Assembly (NCBI RefSeq): GCF_016863435.1
Contig: NZ_BOOW01000030.1
Coordinates: 248,001 to 312,000, forward strand
Length of the DNA stretch: 64,000 bases
From: Sinosporangium siamense
Lineage (GTDB): Bacteria > Actinomycetota > Actinomycetes > Streptosporangiales > Streptosporangiaceae
Direction of reading: 5' to 3'
Part shown: in pieces, positions 16,933 through 26,452 of the stretch
Layout: every line of letters begins with the position of its first letter
Numbering within the stretch: position 1 is the stretch's first letter
The notes under the pieces: model-generated
Databases searched by the model: none
Told to the model about the DNA's origin: nothing
Seen by the model: only the letters and a program-made list of their open reading frames with translations
Position numbers and translations under genes: made by a program

Positions 16933-19002
16933 ATGGCCGACAACGTTGAGAACCCGCAAGAGCCGCTCTACCAGCGGCTTGGTCCCGTCAACTGGCTACC
17001 GGAAGAGCGCAAGCTCGTCGAGCGCTACGAAGACCACATCCGGGAACTCGAACGCCGGCTCGCCATCGCCGAGGCCAAAGCCGACTATGCCTCGTGGAAG
17101 CTCAAGGCCACCCAGGTCCAGCGGCCCTACCGCGTCGCCGAGGTCCTCGCCGACTCCCGCGACCCCGCCTCCGTCGTGAGTCTCCCCGGCCGCCTCGCCC
17201 GCGCCATGCGCACGAACGGCAAAGCCCCCGCTGCCCCAGAACAGGTCGCCAAGGTGGCCGAAGCCGCCCGCACCCGGCCACCCCACGTCAAGGTGCCCAC
17301 CGCCTCGTGGCCCAAGGGGCCCGTCAACCGGCCGGACCTGAAGGTGGCGGTCATCCTCGACGACTTCTCGCGGATGACCTTCAAATACGAGTGGGACCAG
17401 ATCGAGTTCGGGTTGAAGGACTGGCCGGAGATCTTCGCCGAGCGCTGCCCGGACATCCTGTTCTGCGAGTCCGCCTGGCACGGCAACCAGGGCCGCTGGC
17501 GCTACCAGATGACCGGCACCAACGCCCCGAAACCCGAACTGCGCGCCCTGATCGACTGGTGCAAGGAGGAGGGCATCCCCACGGTCTTCTGGAACAAGGA
17601 GGACCCGCCCAACTTCGACTTCTTCATCGACACGGCGAAGCTGTTCGACTACGTGTTCACGTGCGACGGCGACATGGTGCCGAAGTACCGCGAAATTTTG
17701 GGACACGACCGGATCGACGTGCTCCAGTTCGCCGCCCAGCCCCGCGTGCACAACCCCATCCAGGCCCGCGAGGGCCGGCTGCACGACGTCGTGTTCGCCG
17801 GGATGTACTTCCGCAACAAGCACCCGGAACGCCGCGAGCAGATGGAAACCGTACTCGCCCCCATCCGCGAGCTCGGCCTGCACATCTTCGCCCGCAACGG
17901 CGAAGTCGACGAGAAGTACGCCTGGCCCGAGGAGTATCGCCCGCACATCGTGGGCGAACTCCCCTATGACCAGATGCTCGCGGCCTACCGCATGTACAAG
18001 GTGTTCCTCAACGTCAACTCGGTGCTCGACTCACCCACCATGTGCGCGCGCCGCGTCTTCGAACTGTCCGCCTGCTCCACCCCCGTGGTCTCCGGCTGGT
18101 CCCGCGCCATCCAGGAGACCTTCGGCGGTCTGGTGCCCCTGGTCCAGACCCAGGAAGAGGCGTACAACACCGTCCTGCACCTCATCAACAGCCCCGAAGC
18201 CCGCTCCCGCCAAGCCCACCTGGCCATGCGCGAGGTCTTCGACAAACACCTCTTCTCCCACCGCGTCGACCAGGTCCTGCAATTCATGGGCCGGCCCGTC
18301 ACCCGGCGCTCACGCTCGGTCTCGGTCGTACTCCCCACCAACCGCGCCGGCCAGATCGAACACGCCATCACCCAGGTCGCCCGCCAACGCCACCGCGACC
18401 TCCAGCTCGTCCTCGTCCTCCACGGCCTCGACCTCGACCCCGGAGTCGTCACCGACAAGGCCCGCGCCGCCGGCATCCCCGACGTCACGGTCCTCACCGC
18501 CGATCCCAGCCTCACCCTTGGCGAAGTCCTCAACCTCGGCATCTCACGTGCCGACGGCGAACTCATCTCCAAGATGGACGACGACAACATCTACGGCGAG
18601 CACTACCTGAGCGACCTCATCCGCTCCTTCGACTTCTCCTCGGCCGAGATCGTCGGCAAGGGGGCCCACTACACCTACTTCCCCCACCGCAACACCACCG
18701 TCTTCCGGCTGCCCGGCCTGGAACACCGCTACGCCCACCTCATCCAGGGCGCCACCATCGTCGCCAAGTCCGAACTCCTCCGGGCCATCCCCTTCGAACC
18801 GGTCAACGCGGGCGAGGACACCCGCCTTGTACGGCGTTGCAAGGCGGACGGCATCAAGATCTACTCCTCGGACAGGTTCAACTTCATCTACATGCGCGGC
18901 AGCAACGCGGGCAACCACACTTGGCAGGCCGAGGACCACAAGCTCCTGCGGAACGCCCAGTTCTCGTTTGTAGGCAACCCTGAGGACCATGTGTTGATCT
19001 AA
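16933..19002 (+). CDS. Two-domain glycosyltransferase: CgeB-type GT-B domain fused to a GT2 domain
   Basis: A 689-residue cytoplasmic protein. A coiled N-terminus (~25-55) precedes a CgeB/Glyco_trans_1_2 domain (~135-455: KVAVILDDFSRMTFKYEW, VFWNKEDPPNFDFF, DVVFAGMYFRNKHPERREQM, RRVFELSACSTPVVSGW). A GT2 GT-A domain follows (~460-680: SVSVVLPTNRAG..., the acidic SKMDDDNIYGEHYL metal-binding region, AGEDTRLVRRCKADG). Each half could add a different sugar, so one chain may extend a repeating disaccharide. It follows wecB by 68 bases and is probably in the same operon. Confidence 0.85.
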   Translation: MADNVENPQEPLYQRLGPVNWLPEERKLVERYEDHIRELERRLAIAEAKADYASWKLKATQVQRPYRVAEVLADSRDPASVVSLPGRLARAMRTNGKAPAAPEQVAKVAEAARTRPPHVKVPTASWPKGPVNRPDLKVAVILDDFSRMTFKYEWDQIEFGLKDWPEIFAERCPDILFCESAWHGNQGRWRYQMTGTNAPKPELRALIDWCKEEGIPTVFWNKEDPPNFDFFIDTAKLFDYVFTCDGDMVPKYREILGHDRIDVLQFAAQPRVHNPIQAREGRLHDVVFAGMYFRNKHPERREQMETVLAPIRELGLHIFARNGEVDEKYAWPEEYRPHIVGELPYDQMLAAYRMYKVFLNVNSVLDSPTMCARRVFELSACSTPVVSGWSRAIQETFGGLVPLVQTQEEAYNTVLHLINSPEARSRQAHLAMREVFDKHLFSHRVDQVLQFMGRPVTRRSRSVSVVLPTNRAGQIEHAITQVARQRHRDLQLVLVLHGLDLDPGVVTDKARAAGIPDVTVLTADPSLTLGEVLNLGISRADGELISKMDDDNIYGEHYLSDLIRSFDFSSAEIVGKGAHYTYFPHRNTTVFRLPGLEHRYAHLIQGATIVAKSELLRAIPFEPVNAGEDTRLVRRCKADGIKIYSSDRFNFIYMRGSNAGNHTWQAEDHKLLRNAQFSFVGNPEDHVLI

Positions 19003-19307
19003 CTAGGCTTCCCAGGGAGCAGCCAGGTCAAGTGCGGCGAGAAACCGGGCGGTCTTGACCTCCACAAAGACTTCGGCATCGTCATGGATCTCGTGGTCAT
19101 CCGCTCCCCTTGCCGGGCACATGCGTCGATCCAGCCCAGGAGACCGTACTCGCGGGACTCGTCGCCCCCTCCCTGCAGGCCCTCGGCCACCAAAGCTCGT
19201 CAAGGGTTTATCGCCCGGAAACCCTCTAGGATCGGTGCCGGTAGACGACCGTAGCGGCCTGGCTCAAAAATCCGGCCGAGGTCCCGTCGGCTCTCGGGGG
19301 CACCATC
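19003..19307. other. Gap between glycosyltransferase and asparagine-synthetase-like gene
   Basis: The 305 bases contain no gene or strong hairpin that I can support. The open frames are short and unlike their neighbours in codon use. Confidence 0.45.
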
Positions 19308-21110
19308 GTGCGCGTGTTTCTCAGTGTGGTGGCGAAGCGGCAGGACAGCGATATCACCGGCTACCTGAAGACGGCCCGCACGACCATCGACAATGTTCTC
19401 CCCGTGCCACGCGACACCATCGACTCAGCCGAATGGTCAGGAAAACACGCCGCCATCCTCGCGTGGTCCAACGAGGGGCAGGACGGCGAGAGACCACCCC
19501 TCCTCGCCGCAACGGAACACAGCGCCCTAGGCGTCAGCGGCACGATCGCCCGGCCAAACGACGTCCAGCGACTCGCCCGGACCGACTTACTGGGAGCCGA
19601 GGCCTGCGGCCTCGCAGGTTGCTTCTCCGCCATTCGCACAGCCGACTGGGAAGTGCAGGCGGCGACCTCCAGCACGCGAGCCCTGTCGGTCTTCCACGCC
19701 GAAACCGACGATGTTCACGTGGTGGGAACCCGCGCCCTACACGTGCACCTGGTCGCGGGCCGCGGCGAAATCACGTGGAACAACACAGCTCTGCAGACGA
19801 TGATCCGCCAAGGCTATTTTCTCTCCGACGAGACCCCCTACGCGGGAGTCACCGCACTTGGCCCATCCTCATCCATCGTCATCCGCGGCGGTCGCCGGAC
19901 CATAGAATCCACCCCCCTCCCCGAAGCCCACCCCGCCCCCGCATCCCCCAGGGCCAGACGAGCCGCGATCACACGCCTGGCCGACGCCCTCGTAGCCGCC
20001 GTCGAACCCCTGCGCGCGAACCCCACCCCGGTGAACCTCGCCCTCACCGGCGGCCGGGACAGCCGCCTGATGGCCGCCCTCCTCCACGCCGCCAAAGTGC
20101 CGTTCCGCGCCACAACCAACGGCCTCGACTCCCACCCCGACGTCATCCTCGCCCGCCAGATCACCGCCCTCCTCCGCATCGACCACAACGTGATCCCTCC
20201 CGTTCAAACGGAACGGAGGGACGCCGTGCTCATCCCCCACCCGAGCACCCGCACCTTCGAAGTCCTGCGCACCTGCGAGGGCATGACCTCGGCCTACGAA
20301 AGCATCGTGGAATATCTGCCCTACAGCGCCAGACCCACGATGTCCGGCCAGAGCGGCGAGATCCTCCGAGGCGGCTTCCTTTACAGCCAAGGCCAGACAA
20401 CCGACAAAGCCATGCGCCGCCGCGTGAACGACTTCTTCCTCAAGAACGAGTCCCTGTTCACCGAGGAAGCCAACGAACACGCCCGCGAGCTCGCCACCCC
20501 CTGGCTTCGCAGAGCCGAGAAGAACCCCTGGGAGGTGCTAGACCACCTCTACGTCACCTACCGCGTGGGCCGCTGGCACGCCGCCGCAAGAGCAGGATCG
20601 CTACGCCGGGGCGACCCGTTCCAACCGTTCCTCGACAACCGCGTCGTCGTCGAAGCCCTTTCCCTGGACCAGCGGTGGCGCCACTCCGAGGAAGTCGTCT
20701 ACGAACTGATCCGCCGCTTCGCCCCCGGCCTCCACAAGATCGAGGTCGAAGGCAAACCGTGGCGCTTCCTCGCCAACCAACCCCCACCCCGAAGATGGCC
20801 CTGGTCCCGCCCTGCAATCCCTTCTCAGAAACCGACCCCCACCAAAAAACCCGGCAACAACTGGAACTGGCGCACAAGCCCAGGACCCAACCTGTCCACG
20901 ATCCTCCGCGATTTCGTCCTCGAACGCACCGACGCCCTATCGCCCATCGTCCGCGCAGAAGAACTCAAAGCGGTTTTCGAAGCACCATCGGTAAGCCAAC
21001 CCGCCCTCGCATGGAACCTGTACACGGTCGCCGCCATGCTGACAGGCGCCTTCCCCGGAGAAGCCCCATCCAGCCTGGAGCCGGTTCGCGTGGAGATCCC
21101 AAGGCCGTAG
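19308..21110 (+). CDS. Asparagine-synthetase-like amidotransferase without glutaminase cysteine
   Basis: The C-terminal half (~225-420) is an asparagine synthase domain: the ATP PP-loop appears as LALTGGRDSRLMAALL instead of SGGxDS, followed by SGQSGEILRGG. The N-terminal half has the length and beta pattern of a class II glutamine amidotransferase, but the chain begins VRVFLSVVAKRQ and lacks the essential Cys at position 2, so it cannot release ammonia from glutamine in the usual way. Homologues in O-antigen and capsule loci (WbpS type) are proposed to amidate uronic acids, and this gene follows a predicted UDP-ManNAcA pathway. Amidation of that sugar is my inference. The 600-residue length fits the family. 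Confidence 0.75.
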   Translation: MRVFLSVVAKRQDSDITGYLKTARTTIDNVLPVPRDTIDSAEWSGKHAAILAWSNEGQDGERPPLLAATEHSALGVSGTIARPNDVQRLARTDLLGAEACGLAGCFSAIRTADWEVQAATSSTRALSVFHAETDDVHVVGTRALHVHLVAGRGEITWNNTALQTMIRQGYFLSDETPYAGVTALGPSSSIVIRGGRRTIESTPLPEAHPAPASPRARRAAITRLADALVAAVEPLRANPTPVNLALTGGRDSRLMAALLHAAKVPFRATTNGLDSHPDVILARQITALLRIDHNVIPPVQTERRDAVLIPHPSTRTFEVLRTCEGMTSAYESIVEYLPYSARPTMSGQSGEILRGGFLYSQGQTTDKAMRRRVNDFFLKNESLFTEEANEHARELATPWLRRAEKNPWEVLDHLYVTYRVGRWHAAARAGSLRRGDPFQPFLDNRVVVEALSLDQRWRHSEEVVYELIRRFAPGLHKIEVEGKPWRFLANQPPPRRWPWSRPAIPSQKPTPTKKPGNNWNWRTSPGPNLSTILRDFVLERTDALSPIVRAEELKAVFEAPSVSQPALAWNLYTVAAMLTGAFPGEAPSSLEPVRVEIPRP

Positions 21111-21322
21111 ACGCGCACCGGCCGGACTCTCCCCGCAGGAGGTGTCGACACGGAGGGCGCTGTTGCCCGATCGCCCAAACGCGAGGCGTTTTCCAGGGGT
21201 CCATTTTATGATCTACAGCATCAAATCCAGGTTGTCCGACGCAGCCACGCCGACGACAACATGGGAGAACAGACTTCGCTAGCCATGGAGCTCTGATTTC
21301 CGAACACTCACCACCCTCTTGG

Positions 21323-22657
21323 GTGCCCCTACCCTTCGGGGCACAGATCGTGCCAGCTCTGGGCGGCCCCGGTGCCTCCGTCGGTGCAGTGGCCTGCGGA
21401 CTCCTAAATGGACGTCCAATCGTGATCACCGACGGCCGCGACGGCGTGGCACGCCTCTGGGATCTCGCCTCCCACCGGCAGATCGGTCCGCCCTTGGAGG
21501 AGGAGAAGACATTCTCCTTCGGCGTCGCCCAATCGGTGGCGTACGGAACGCTGAACAATCGCCCTATCGCCGTCAAAGGGGCGGGGGACTTGGCGATATG
21601 GGAGCTGACCGGACACGAGCACGCCCAGAAACCTGGCAAACCACGTCACATCCGCTACGGTTCCCCGGGGTCGGTCTACACGGTGGCATGTGCCGTACTC
21701 AACGGCCGCTCGGTCGCGGTCACCGGTGCCTACGACAGCAGCGTGCGCATGTGGGACCTGGCAACTGGGACACAGATCGGCAAGCAGTTGTCAGGCCACG
21801 GCAGCGTGGTCAGGTCGGTCGCAGCCGGAATGCTGGCCGGCCGAGCGATCGCCGTCAGCAGCAGCGAGGATCACACCATCCGGGTGTGGGACCTAGCCGA
21901 CGGCACGCAGATCGGCCCGCCCTTAACCGGCCACACCGGACATGTGTGGGCCGTGGACATGGGGCTGCTCAATGGTCGCCCCATCGCCGTCAGCGGCGGC
22001 GACGACCACACGGTGCGCGTATGGGACCTGGCTAACGGCAGACAGATCGGAGCACCACTGATCGGCCATACCAACAAAGTCCGGGCGATTGCCTACGGTG
22101 CACCCGACGGCCAACCCATCGCCGTCAGCGGCGGCGACCACACGGTGCGCGTATGGGATCTAAGAACTCGCCGCCAAATCGGCCACCCCATGCGCGACAG
22201 CCGCGGTCTCTCCATCGGCTCGATCGCCTACATCCTGCACGGCGGCCGACCCCGTGTAGTGGCAGCGGACATCGAAGGTAGGGCACGCATATGGAACCTC
22301 GATGCCCACCGCGCAATGGGAACAACCACACCACCGGCCCGCATCGCCCCTGAACTGCCCGACAGATGGACCGATCCCCGCACCGGCGATGTCTATGACC
22401 TCACGCAACCCATTATCGACGACGACGATCGCGAATACGTATATGTCGACTGGGATGGCTTCGAGCCACTCGTCAGCCAGCACGACGCGGATCTGCCCCT
22501 CAGCATCTCCTATATGCACGCATATTGGGGTCTCACAAGCATCATCACGTCAGCATCGGGCCAGAAAGCTCGCAGGAATTTCCACGGTGACGACGAAGAA
22601 TATTTCGAGGCGACGACTGGAATGAGTGGGACGACTGAGTCGACCGATAATTCCTAG
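21323..22657 (+). CDS. Seven-blade WD40 beta-propeller protein
   Basis: The protein contains seven WD40-type repeats between residues ~15 and ~330, each built as V..VA.G.LNGRPIAV..G.D..VRVWDL..G.QIG. Seven blades close one propeller, so the domain is probably complete despite the weak GTG start and lack of a ribosome site. The last ~110 residues are acidic and not repeat-like (DDDDREYVYVDWDGFEPLV). The near-identity of blades 4-6 suggests recent duplication. WD40 proteins are scaffolds; partners are unknown, although the TPR-CHAT operon 3 kb downstream would suit a scaffold. No ATPase, kinase or protease domain precedes it, unlike many actinomycete WD40 proteins. Confidence 0.8.
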   Translation: MPLPFGAQIVPALGGPGASVGAVACGLLNGRPIVITDGRDGVARLWDLASHRQIGPPLEEEKTFSFGVAQSVAYGTLNNRPIAVKGAGDLAIWELTGHEHAQKPGKPRHIRYGSPGSVYTVACAVLNGRSVAVTGAYDSSVRMWDLATGTQIGKQLSGHGSVVRSVAAGMLAGRAIAVSSSEDHTIRVWDLADGTQIGPPLTGHTGHVWAVDMGLLNGRPIAVSGGDDHTVRVWDLANGRQIGAPLIGHTNKVRAIAYGAPDGQPIAVSGGDHTVRVWDLRTRRQIGHPMRDSRGLSIGSIAYILHGGRPRVVAADIEGRARIWNLDAHRAMGTTTPPARIAPELPDRWTDPRTGDVYDLTQPIIDDDDREYVYVDWDGFEPLVSQHDADLPLSISYMHAYWGLTSIITSASGQKARRNFHGDDEEYFEATTGMSGTTESTDNS

Positions 22658-22886
22658 CACTGTCGCCGAGCACCGGAAATTCCCGACAGGTGCGCCTTGT
22701 CTCCCACAGTTGAAGTCTTCACTAACCAAGGTTCCGCATAAAGCAAGATCCCGCCAATTGTCGGCAGGGCGGATCGTGCCGGCGCCTTCTAAATGATCTC
22801 GTTCGGGTGAGTCTCCGTGCCACCGACACCGCACCAGCGGTGCCGGCCCCACGGAGCCGGTTTTCGCCCACGAGAGGAACATCACC

Positions 22887-24404
22887 ATGAGGCGCATCCT
22901 CCGGATGTGTTACCTGGTCACCGCCCTGACAGCAGTGGCCCTCCCGCTCTCCCCGTCCAACGTGGCGCTGGCGGACAACAAGCCAACGAGGGCGCAAGCC
23001 GCACCAAATCCAGCCACCTGCCCAAACCGGGTAGCGCTGATCAACGGCGGTTTCGAGACCCCCGTAGTCGTCGGCGGACCGTGGGCCTCGTTCCCCGACG
23101 CCTCCCGGACCGCCCCGAGCAAGGTGCCAGGCTGGCGGACGACGTCCACCGATCACCTGATCGAACTCTGGAGCCGCCGCATGGGCGTCCCACCCAACGA
23201 AGGCGACCAGTTCGCCGAGTTGAACGCCACCCAGGTCGCCACCCTTTATCAGGACCACGCCACCACACCAGGCCAGAAACTGTACTGGCGCCTGTCCCAC
23301 CGCGGCCGCTCCGGCACCGACACGATGGCCCTCGACATCGGCGCCCCAGGCAACCCGGTCCAGCAGACCACTGTGTCCGACGGCACCACAAGGTGGGGCA
23401 CCTACGCAGGCACCTACACCGTCCCAGCCGGTCAAACCACAACCCGCTTCGCCTTCCGCTCCATCTCCGCAGCCGGCGGGAACGCCGCCATCGGCAACTT
23501 CCTCGACGACGTCTTCTTCGGCACCGCCCCCTGCGTCATCCTCACCAAGAGCGCAAGCCCGCAAAGTACGGTAAACGTCGGCGACGTCATCACCTACCGC
23601 CTGACCGCCGTCAACCACGGCGGCGACACCGCGGAAAACCTCCAGCTGACCGACTCCATCCCAGCGGGCACCACCTTCGTCCCCGGCTCACTCCAAATCG
23701 TCAACGGCCCAAACAACGGCGCCAAAACCGACCAGACCGGCGATGACCAAGCCCACTTCGACCCGGCCACCGGAAAAATCACCTTCGCCCTAGGCGCCGG
23801 AGCCACCGCGACAACCGGAGGCCGCCTACTCCACAGCGGCACCCTCCCCGAGGGCACCACCGTGCAATTCCAGGTCAAAGTCAACCGAGCAGCCGCAGGC
23901 CGCCAGGTCACCAACAAGGGCACCGTCACCTACGAAAACCGCCTCGGCACCGAGCCTGAGCCCCTGACCTCAACCAGCGACGACACAACCACAGAGGTCA
24001 ACCCCGCCGTAGACCTCGACGTGGTCAAGTCCGCAGAACAAACCCGAGTCACCGTCGGAGGCACCGTCACCTACCACGTGGCCGTCCGCAACGCCGGCCC
24101 CAACGACGCAACCGGCGTAGTGGTCGAAGACGCCCTCCCCACCGGCCTCACCCTGGTGAAAGCCACCCCCTCAGCAGGCACCTACACCGGTGACACCTGG
24201 ACAGTAGGCAACCTCGCCGCCGGAGCAACAGCAACCTTGACCATCAAGGCCAAGGCCACCAGGGTCGCCGAAACCACGAACACAGCAACCGCCGACAGCA
24301 ACGAACTAGACCTCGACCCGTCCAACAACACCGACAACACCAAGGTCTGCATAGACCCCGCCCCCGCCTGCCCGTACTGCACTCCGACGAGAACCCAAAA
24401 GTAA
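22887..24404 (+). CDS. Secreted DUF11-repeat surface protein
   Basis: A signal peptide (residues 1-30, LVTALTAVALPLSPSNVALA) leads to a beta-sandwich region (~45-215, starting ALINGGFETPVV). Two DUF11 repeats follow: ~217-340 (LTKSASPQSTVNVGDVITYRLTAVNHGGDTAENLQLTDSIPAG) and ~375-480 (DVVKSAEQTRVTVGGTVTYHVAVRNAGPNDATGVVVEDALPTG). The end is a short Cys-rich tail (CIDPAPACPYCTP) with no LPXTG or membrane anchor. DUF11 domains are Ig-like modules of cell-wall and secreted proteins. GAGAGGAAC precedes the ATG. Confidence 0.85.
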   Translation: MRRILRMCYLVTALTAVALPLSPSNVALADNKPTRAQAAPNPATCPNRVALINGGFETPVVVGGPWASFPDASRTAPSKVPGWRTTSTDHLIELWSRRMGVPPNEGDQFAELNATQVATLYQDHATTPGQKLYWRLSHRGRSGTDTMALDIGAPGNPVQQTTVSDGTTRWGTYAGTYTVPAGQTTTRFAFRSISAAGGNAAIGNFLDDVFFGTAPCVILTKSASPQSTVNVGDVITYRLTAVNHGGDTAENLQLTDSIPAGTTFVPGSLQIVNGPNNGAKTDQTGDDQAHFDPATGKITFALGAGATATTGGRLLHSGTLPEGTTVQFQVKVNRAAAGRQVTNKGTVTYENRLGTEPEPLTSTSDDTTTEVNPAVDLDVVKSAEQTRVTVGGTVTYHVAVRNAGPNDATGVVVEDALPTGLTLVKATPSAGTYTGDTWTVGNLAAGATATLTIKAKATRVAETTNTATADSNELDLDPSNNTDNTKVCIDPAPACPYCTPTRTQK

Positions 24405-24419
24405 CGAGCCACGATCAGT

Positions 24420-24450
24420 CGTCCTGCCGTGACCCGCTCACGGCAGGACG
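24420..24450. terminator. Bidirectional terminator between convergent genes
   Basis: A perfect 13-bp stem (CGTCCTGCCGTGA / TCACGGCAGGACG) with a CCCGC loop lies just after the DUF11 gene and overlaps the last codons of the opposing gene. Confidence 0.8.
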
Positions 24451-25421
24451 ATCACACGAGCCGACGGCAGCCATTCGGACGCCGCCGGCACGAGCCGCCG
24501 ATCATCGTTGAAGGCCATGTACTTCCATACGTCCGAGGCCAGTGGCACCACGGCTTCCGCGTCGCAAGACCACACCTCACCGGTCTGCGGATGCCGCGGC
24601 ACCAGGGCGATGTCCGCGATCTCGGCAGACAGGCCAGGCCCGGCCAGGACGAGGTGGCGTTCCGGTGGCCCCGGACGGAGCAGACTGTCGATCGCCCGGC
24701 GAAACGCCTCTGCGACCGACCCTTCGGGGACGGACACCCGCTTACCACCCGAGACTGCCAGCAGGTGCGCCGATGCCACCGCGACTGCGGCCTCCCAAAG
24801 GGGGCTCCAGAAGCCACACGGGTCAACCGATGGCGTGCTCGGCAGTTCTGCCCAGTCGACCACCCGCTGGACATGGCCGTCGACAGCGACCGGACGCACG
24901 GCTTCCGGCTCCAGCCACACCACCTGCCAGAACCCGCAATCATCGACACGAGTCGCCACCGGACAGCCGCACCTCGCGCACGCGAGATTGGGGCCGTACT
25001 GGCCGTCCAAGCCACAACAGCGGCCGCCTAACCGCTCCGGAATGAAGACGGTTCCGCGGACATCGCCCGGCGCGATCCCGATCCTGTTCAGGGGACCCGA
25101 AATGCAGTATGTCAGCAGCCGGACGCCGTCCTCTTCCGGCTTGGGCTCCAATGGTTTCCAAGGCCGGCCGTCTCCCTGGTCCACCACGTACGTTCCCGGC
25201 TCCAGAAGACCGGAGAGCAGACCATGGCCGTACTTCTGGCCAGAGTGGTCAGGAAGCACCACCCGCGCCACCCGCGCGGTTATCACGGCGCCACACCCGG
25301 CACAGGCGAAAACAACCAAACAGCCCCCCTCATCGAAAACGGCGCGATCATGCTCGCACAATGGCCTGCGTTGTGGGAAAACCCCGACCATGCCGAAGTG
25401 CGTGGCCGTGTGACGGTCCAT
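24438..25421 (-). CDS. Uncharacterised protein with two CxxC knuckles
   Basis: I do not recognise a family. About 327 residues contain two zinc-knuckle-like pairs, FACAGCGAV near residue 38 and LACARCGCPV near residue 150, plus further Cys/His residues (RRPLCEHDRAVF, GGRCCGLDG). The C-terminal third holds a helix-rich stretch and no membrane segment. The start was placed at ATG 25421; the 69 codons upstream look non-coding, and ATG 25391 is equally possible. It is divergent from the CpXC/CHAT operon, and both sides carry Cys-rich zinc-type proteins, so a shared regulatory region and function are plausible. Confidence 0.55.
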   Translation of the reverse strand: MDRHTATHFGMVGVFPQRRPLCEHDRAVFDEGGCLVVFACAGCGAVITARVARVVLPDHSGQKYGHGLLSGLLEPGTYVVDQGDGRPWKPLEPKPEEDGVRLLTYCISGPLNRIGIAPGDVRGTVFIPERLGGRCCGLDGQYGPNLACARCGCPVATRVDDCGFWQVVWLEPEAVRPVAVDGHVQRVVDWAELPSTPSVDPCGFWSPLWEAAVAVASAHLLAVSGGKRVSVPEGSVAEAFRRAIDSLLRPGPPERHLVLAGPGLSAEIADIALVPRHPQTGEVWSCDAEAVVPLASDVWKYMAFNDDRRLVPAASEWLPSARVIVLP

Positions 25422-25693
25422 CCGTACCAGCGGGAACAAGTCCCGGCACACCCTGGCACTCCCACAGCGCTGAGTGGAAGCACTCAAAGCACAGGGGCTC
25501 AACAAGAAGCGGACAGGAAAGCAGCGGCAAGCCCCCGCACTGTGTCTACAGGCGACAGCGGATCCCCGCAGTTTACGGATGCCCGAAAGTTCGCGCTGTT
25601 CCAATCCTTGCCCGCGCGATGCCCTCAAAAAGGTGCACTATCGGTATTGGGGACTTCGACCGGCTTTCGGCTTGATGATCTTGGGATTCTCTC

Positions 25694-26452
25694 ATGTCAC
25701 AGAAGAGCTTCGCCAGGCTGAGGAGATTGTCGTGCGAACGATGCGGGACGCACAGCACACATGAAGTATGGGAGGTGGTCGACGCCGTCGATCGCCCTGA
25801 TCTCGTCAAGCGGATAATCACGGGCCGGATAAGACTGGTGAACTGCCCCGGATGTGGGACTGACGCCTCCGTGTCCGCCCTTCTCATGGTGCTGCGGCCA
25901 CAGCGGTGGCCCCGACCGATGGTCATTCCGGTCCACAGGATTCCGGTTGTCATGGGACAGGAAGCGTACTCGCTGTTGCTGGCCGGCTTGCAGGCGCTCT
26001 TCAACCACTATGGCCTTCGGGACGCGGGCGTTCCGTTCGATCCGGACAATCTCCTCATCGTGCCCCTAAAACTGCTTCCTCTCGCCTTTGACCGAGACAT
26101 CGGCGCCGACCTGGAGGCGGAATCCCGGAACGGCCTGAGGCCGTTGACGCCTCTCGAACACCACTATGCGGAATGGCTCGGAGAACTAAACACACAGGCC
26201 TGGAGGACTCATGCGATCGCGCTCCTCTCCGCTCTCTTTGAATGCGAGAGCACCGATGCTCTCCGAAGGCTGATCGAAGAGAATTCGCAGCTTCTCGAAG
26301 AGCGTATGGATGATTTGGTCTCCTCGGTGATGGAGGTGCTGCGCGAGGAGAGGCCCGAGTTGCTTCCCCTCGTGGCCAACCGGAGGTTGCTGCTTCGGCA
26401 AGTCCGCAGATACGGGATCGAGCGTGTCTTCAGGACGGAGGCTGAGCGGTGA
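25694..26452 (+). CDS. CpXC-type zinc-binding protein, first gene of the CHAT operon
   Basis: The N-terminus carries paired cysteine motifs (LSCERCGTHSTHEV at ~13 and LVNCPGCGTDASV at ~48) in the arrangement of the CpXC domain. A mostly helical C-terminal half (~130-252) follows, rich in Glu/Leu/Arg. It probably binds zinc and is cytoplasmic. Its TGA overlaps the GTG of the next gene (GTGA), so translation is coupled to the TPR-CHAT protein. CpXC proteins often sit beside large repeat proteins of unknown role; no activity is known. The 272 bases upstream are shared with the divergent CxxC gene. Confidence 0.7.
   Translation: MSQKSFARLRRLSCERCGTHSTHEVWEVVDAVDRPDLVKRIITGRIRLVNCPGCGTDASVSALLMVLRPQRWPRPMVIPVHRIPVVMGQEAYSLLLAGLQALFNHYGLRDAGVPFDPDNLLIVPLKLLPLAFDRDIGADLEAESRNGLRPLTPLEHHYAEWLGELNTQAWRTHAIALLSALFECESTDALRRLIEENSQLLEERMDDLVSSVMEVLREERPELLPLVANRRLLLRQVRRYGIERVFRTEAER

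Noticed and set aside
19055-21211. 718-codon Arg/Pro-rich frame
   Set aside because: It overlaps the asparagine-synthetase-like gene in another frame and has no domain; codon positions favour the listed gene.
9656-22657. Secondary-metabolite gene cluster
   Set aside because: No PKS, NRPS, terpene synthase or RiPP enzymes are present; the content is nucleotide-sugar and glycosyltransferase genes.
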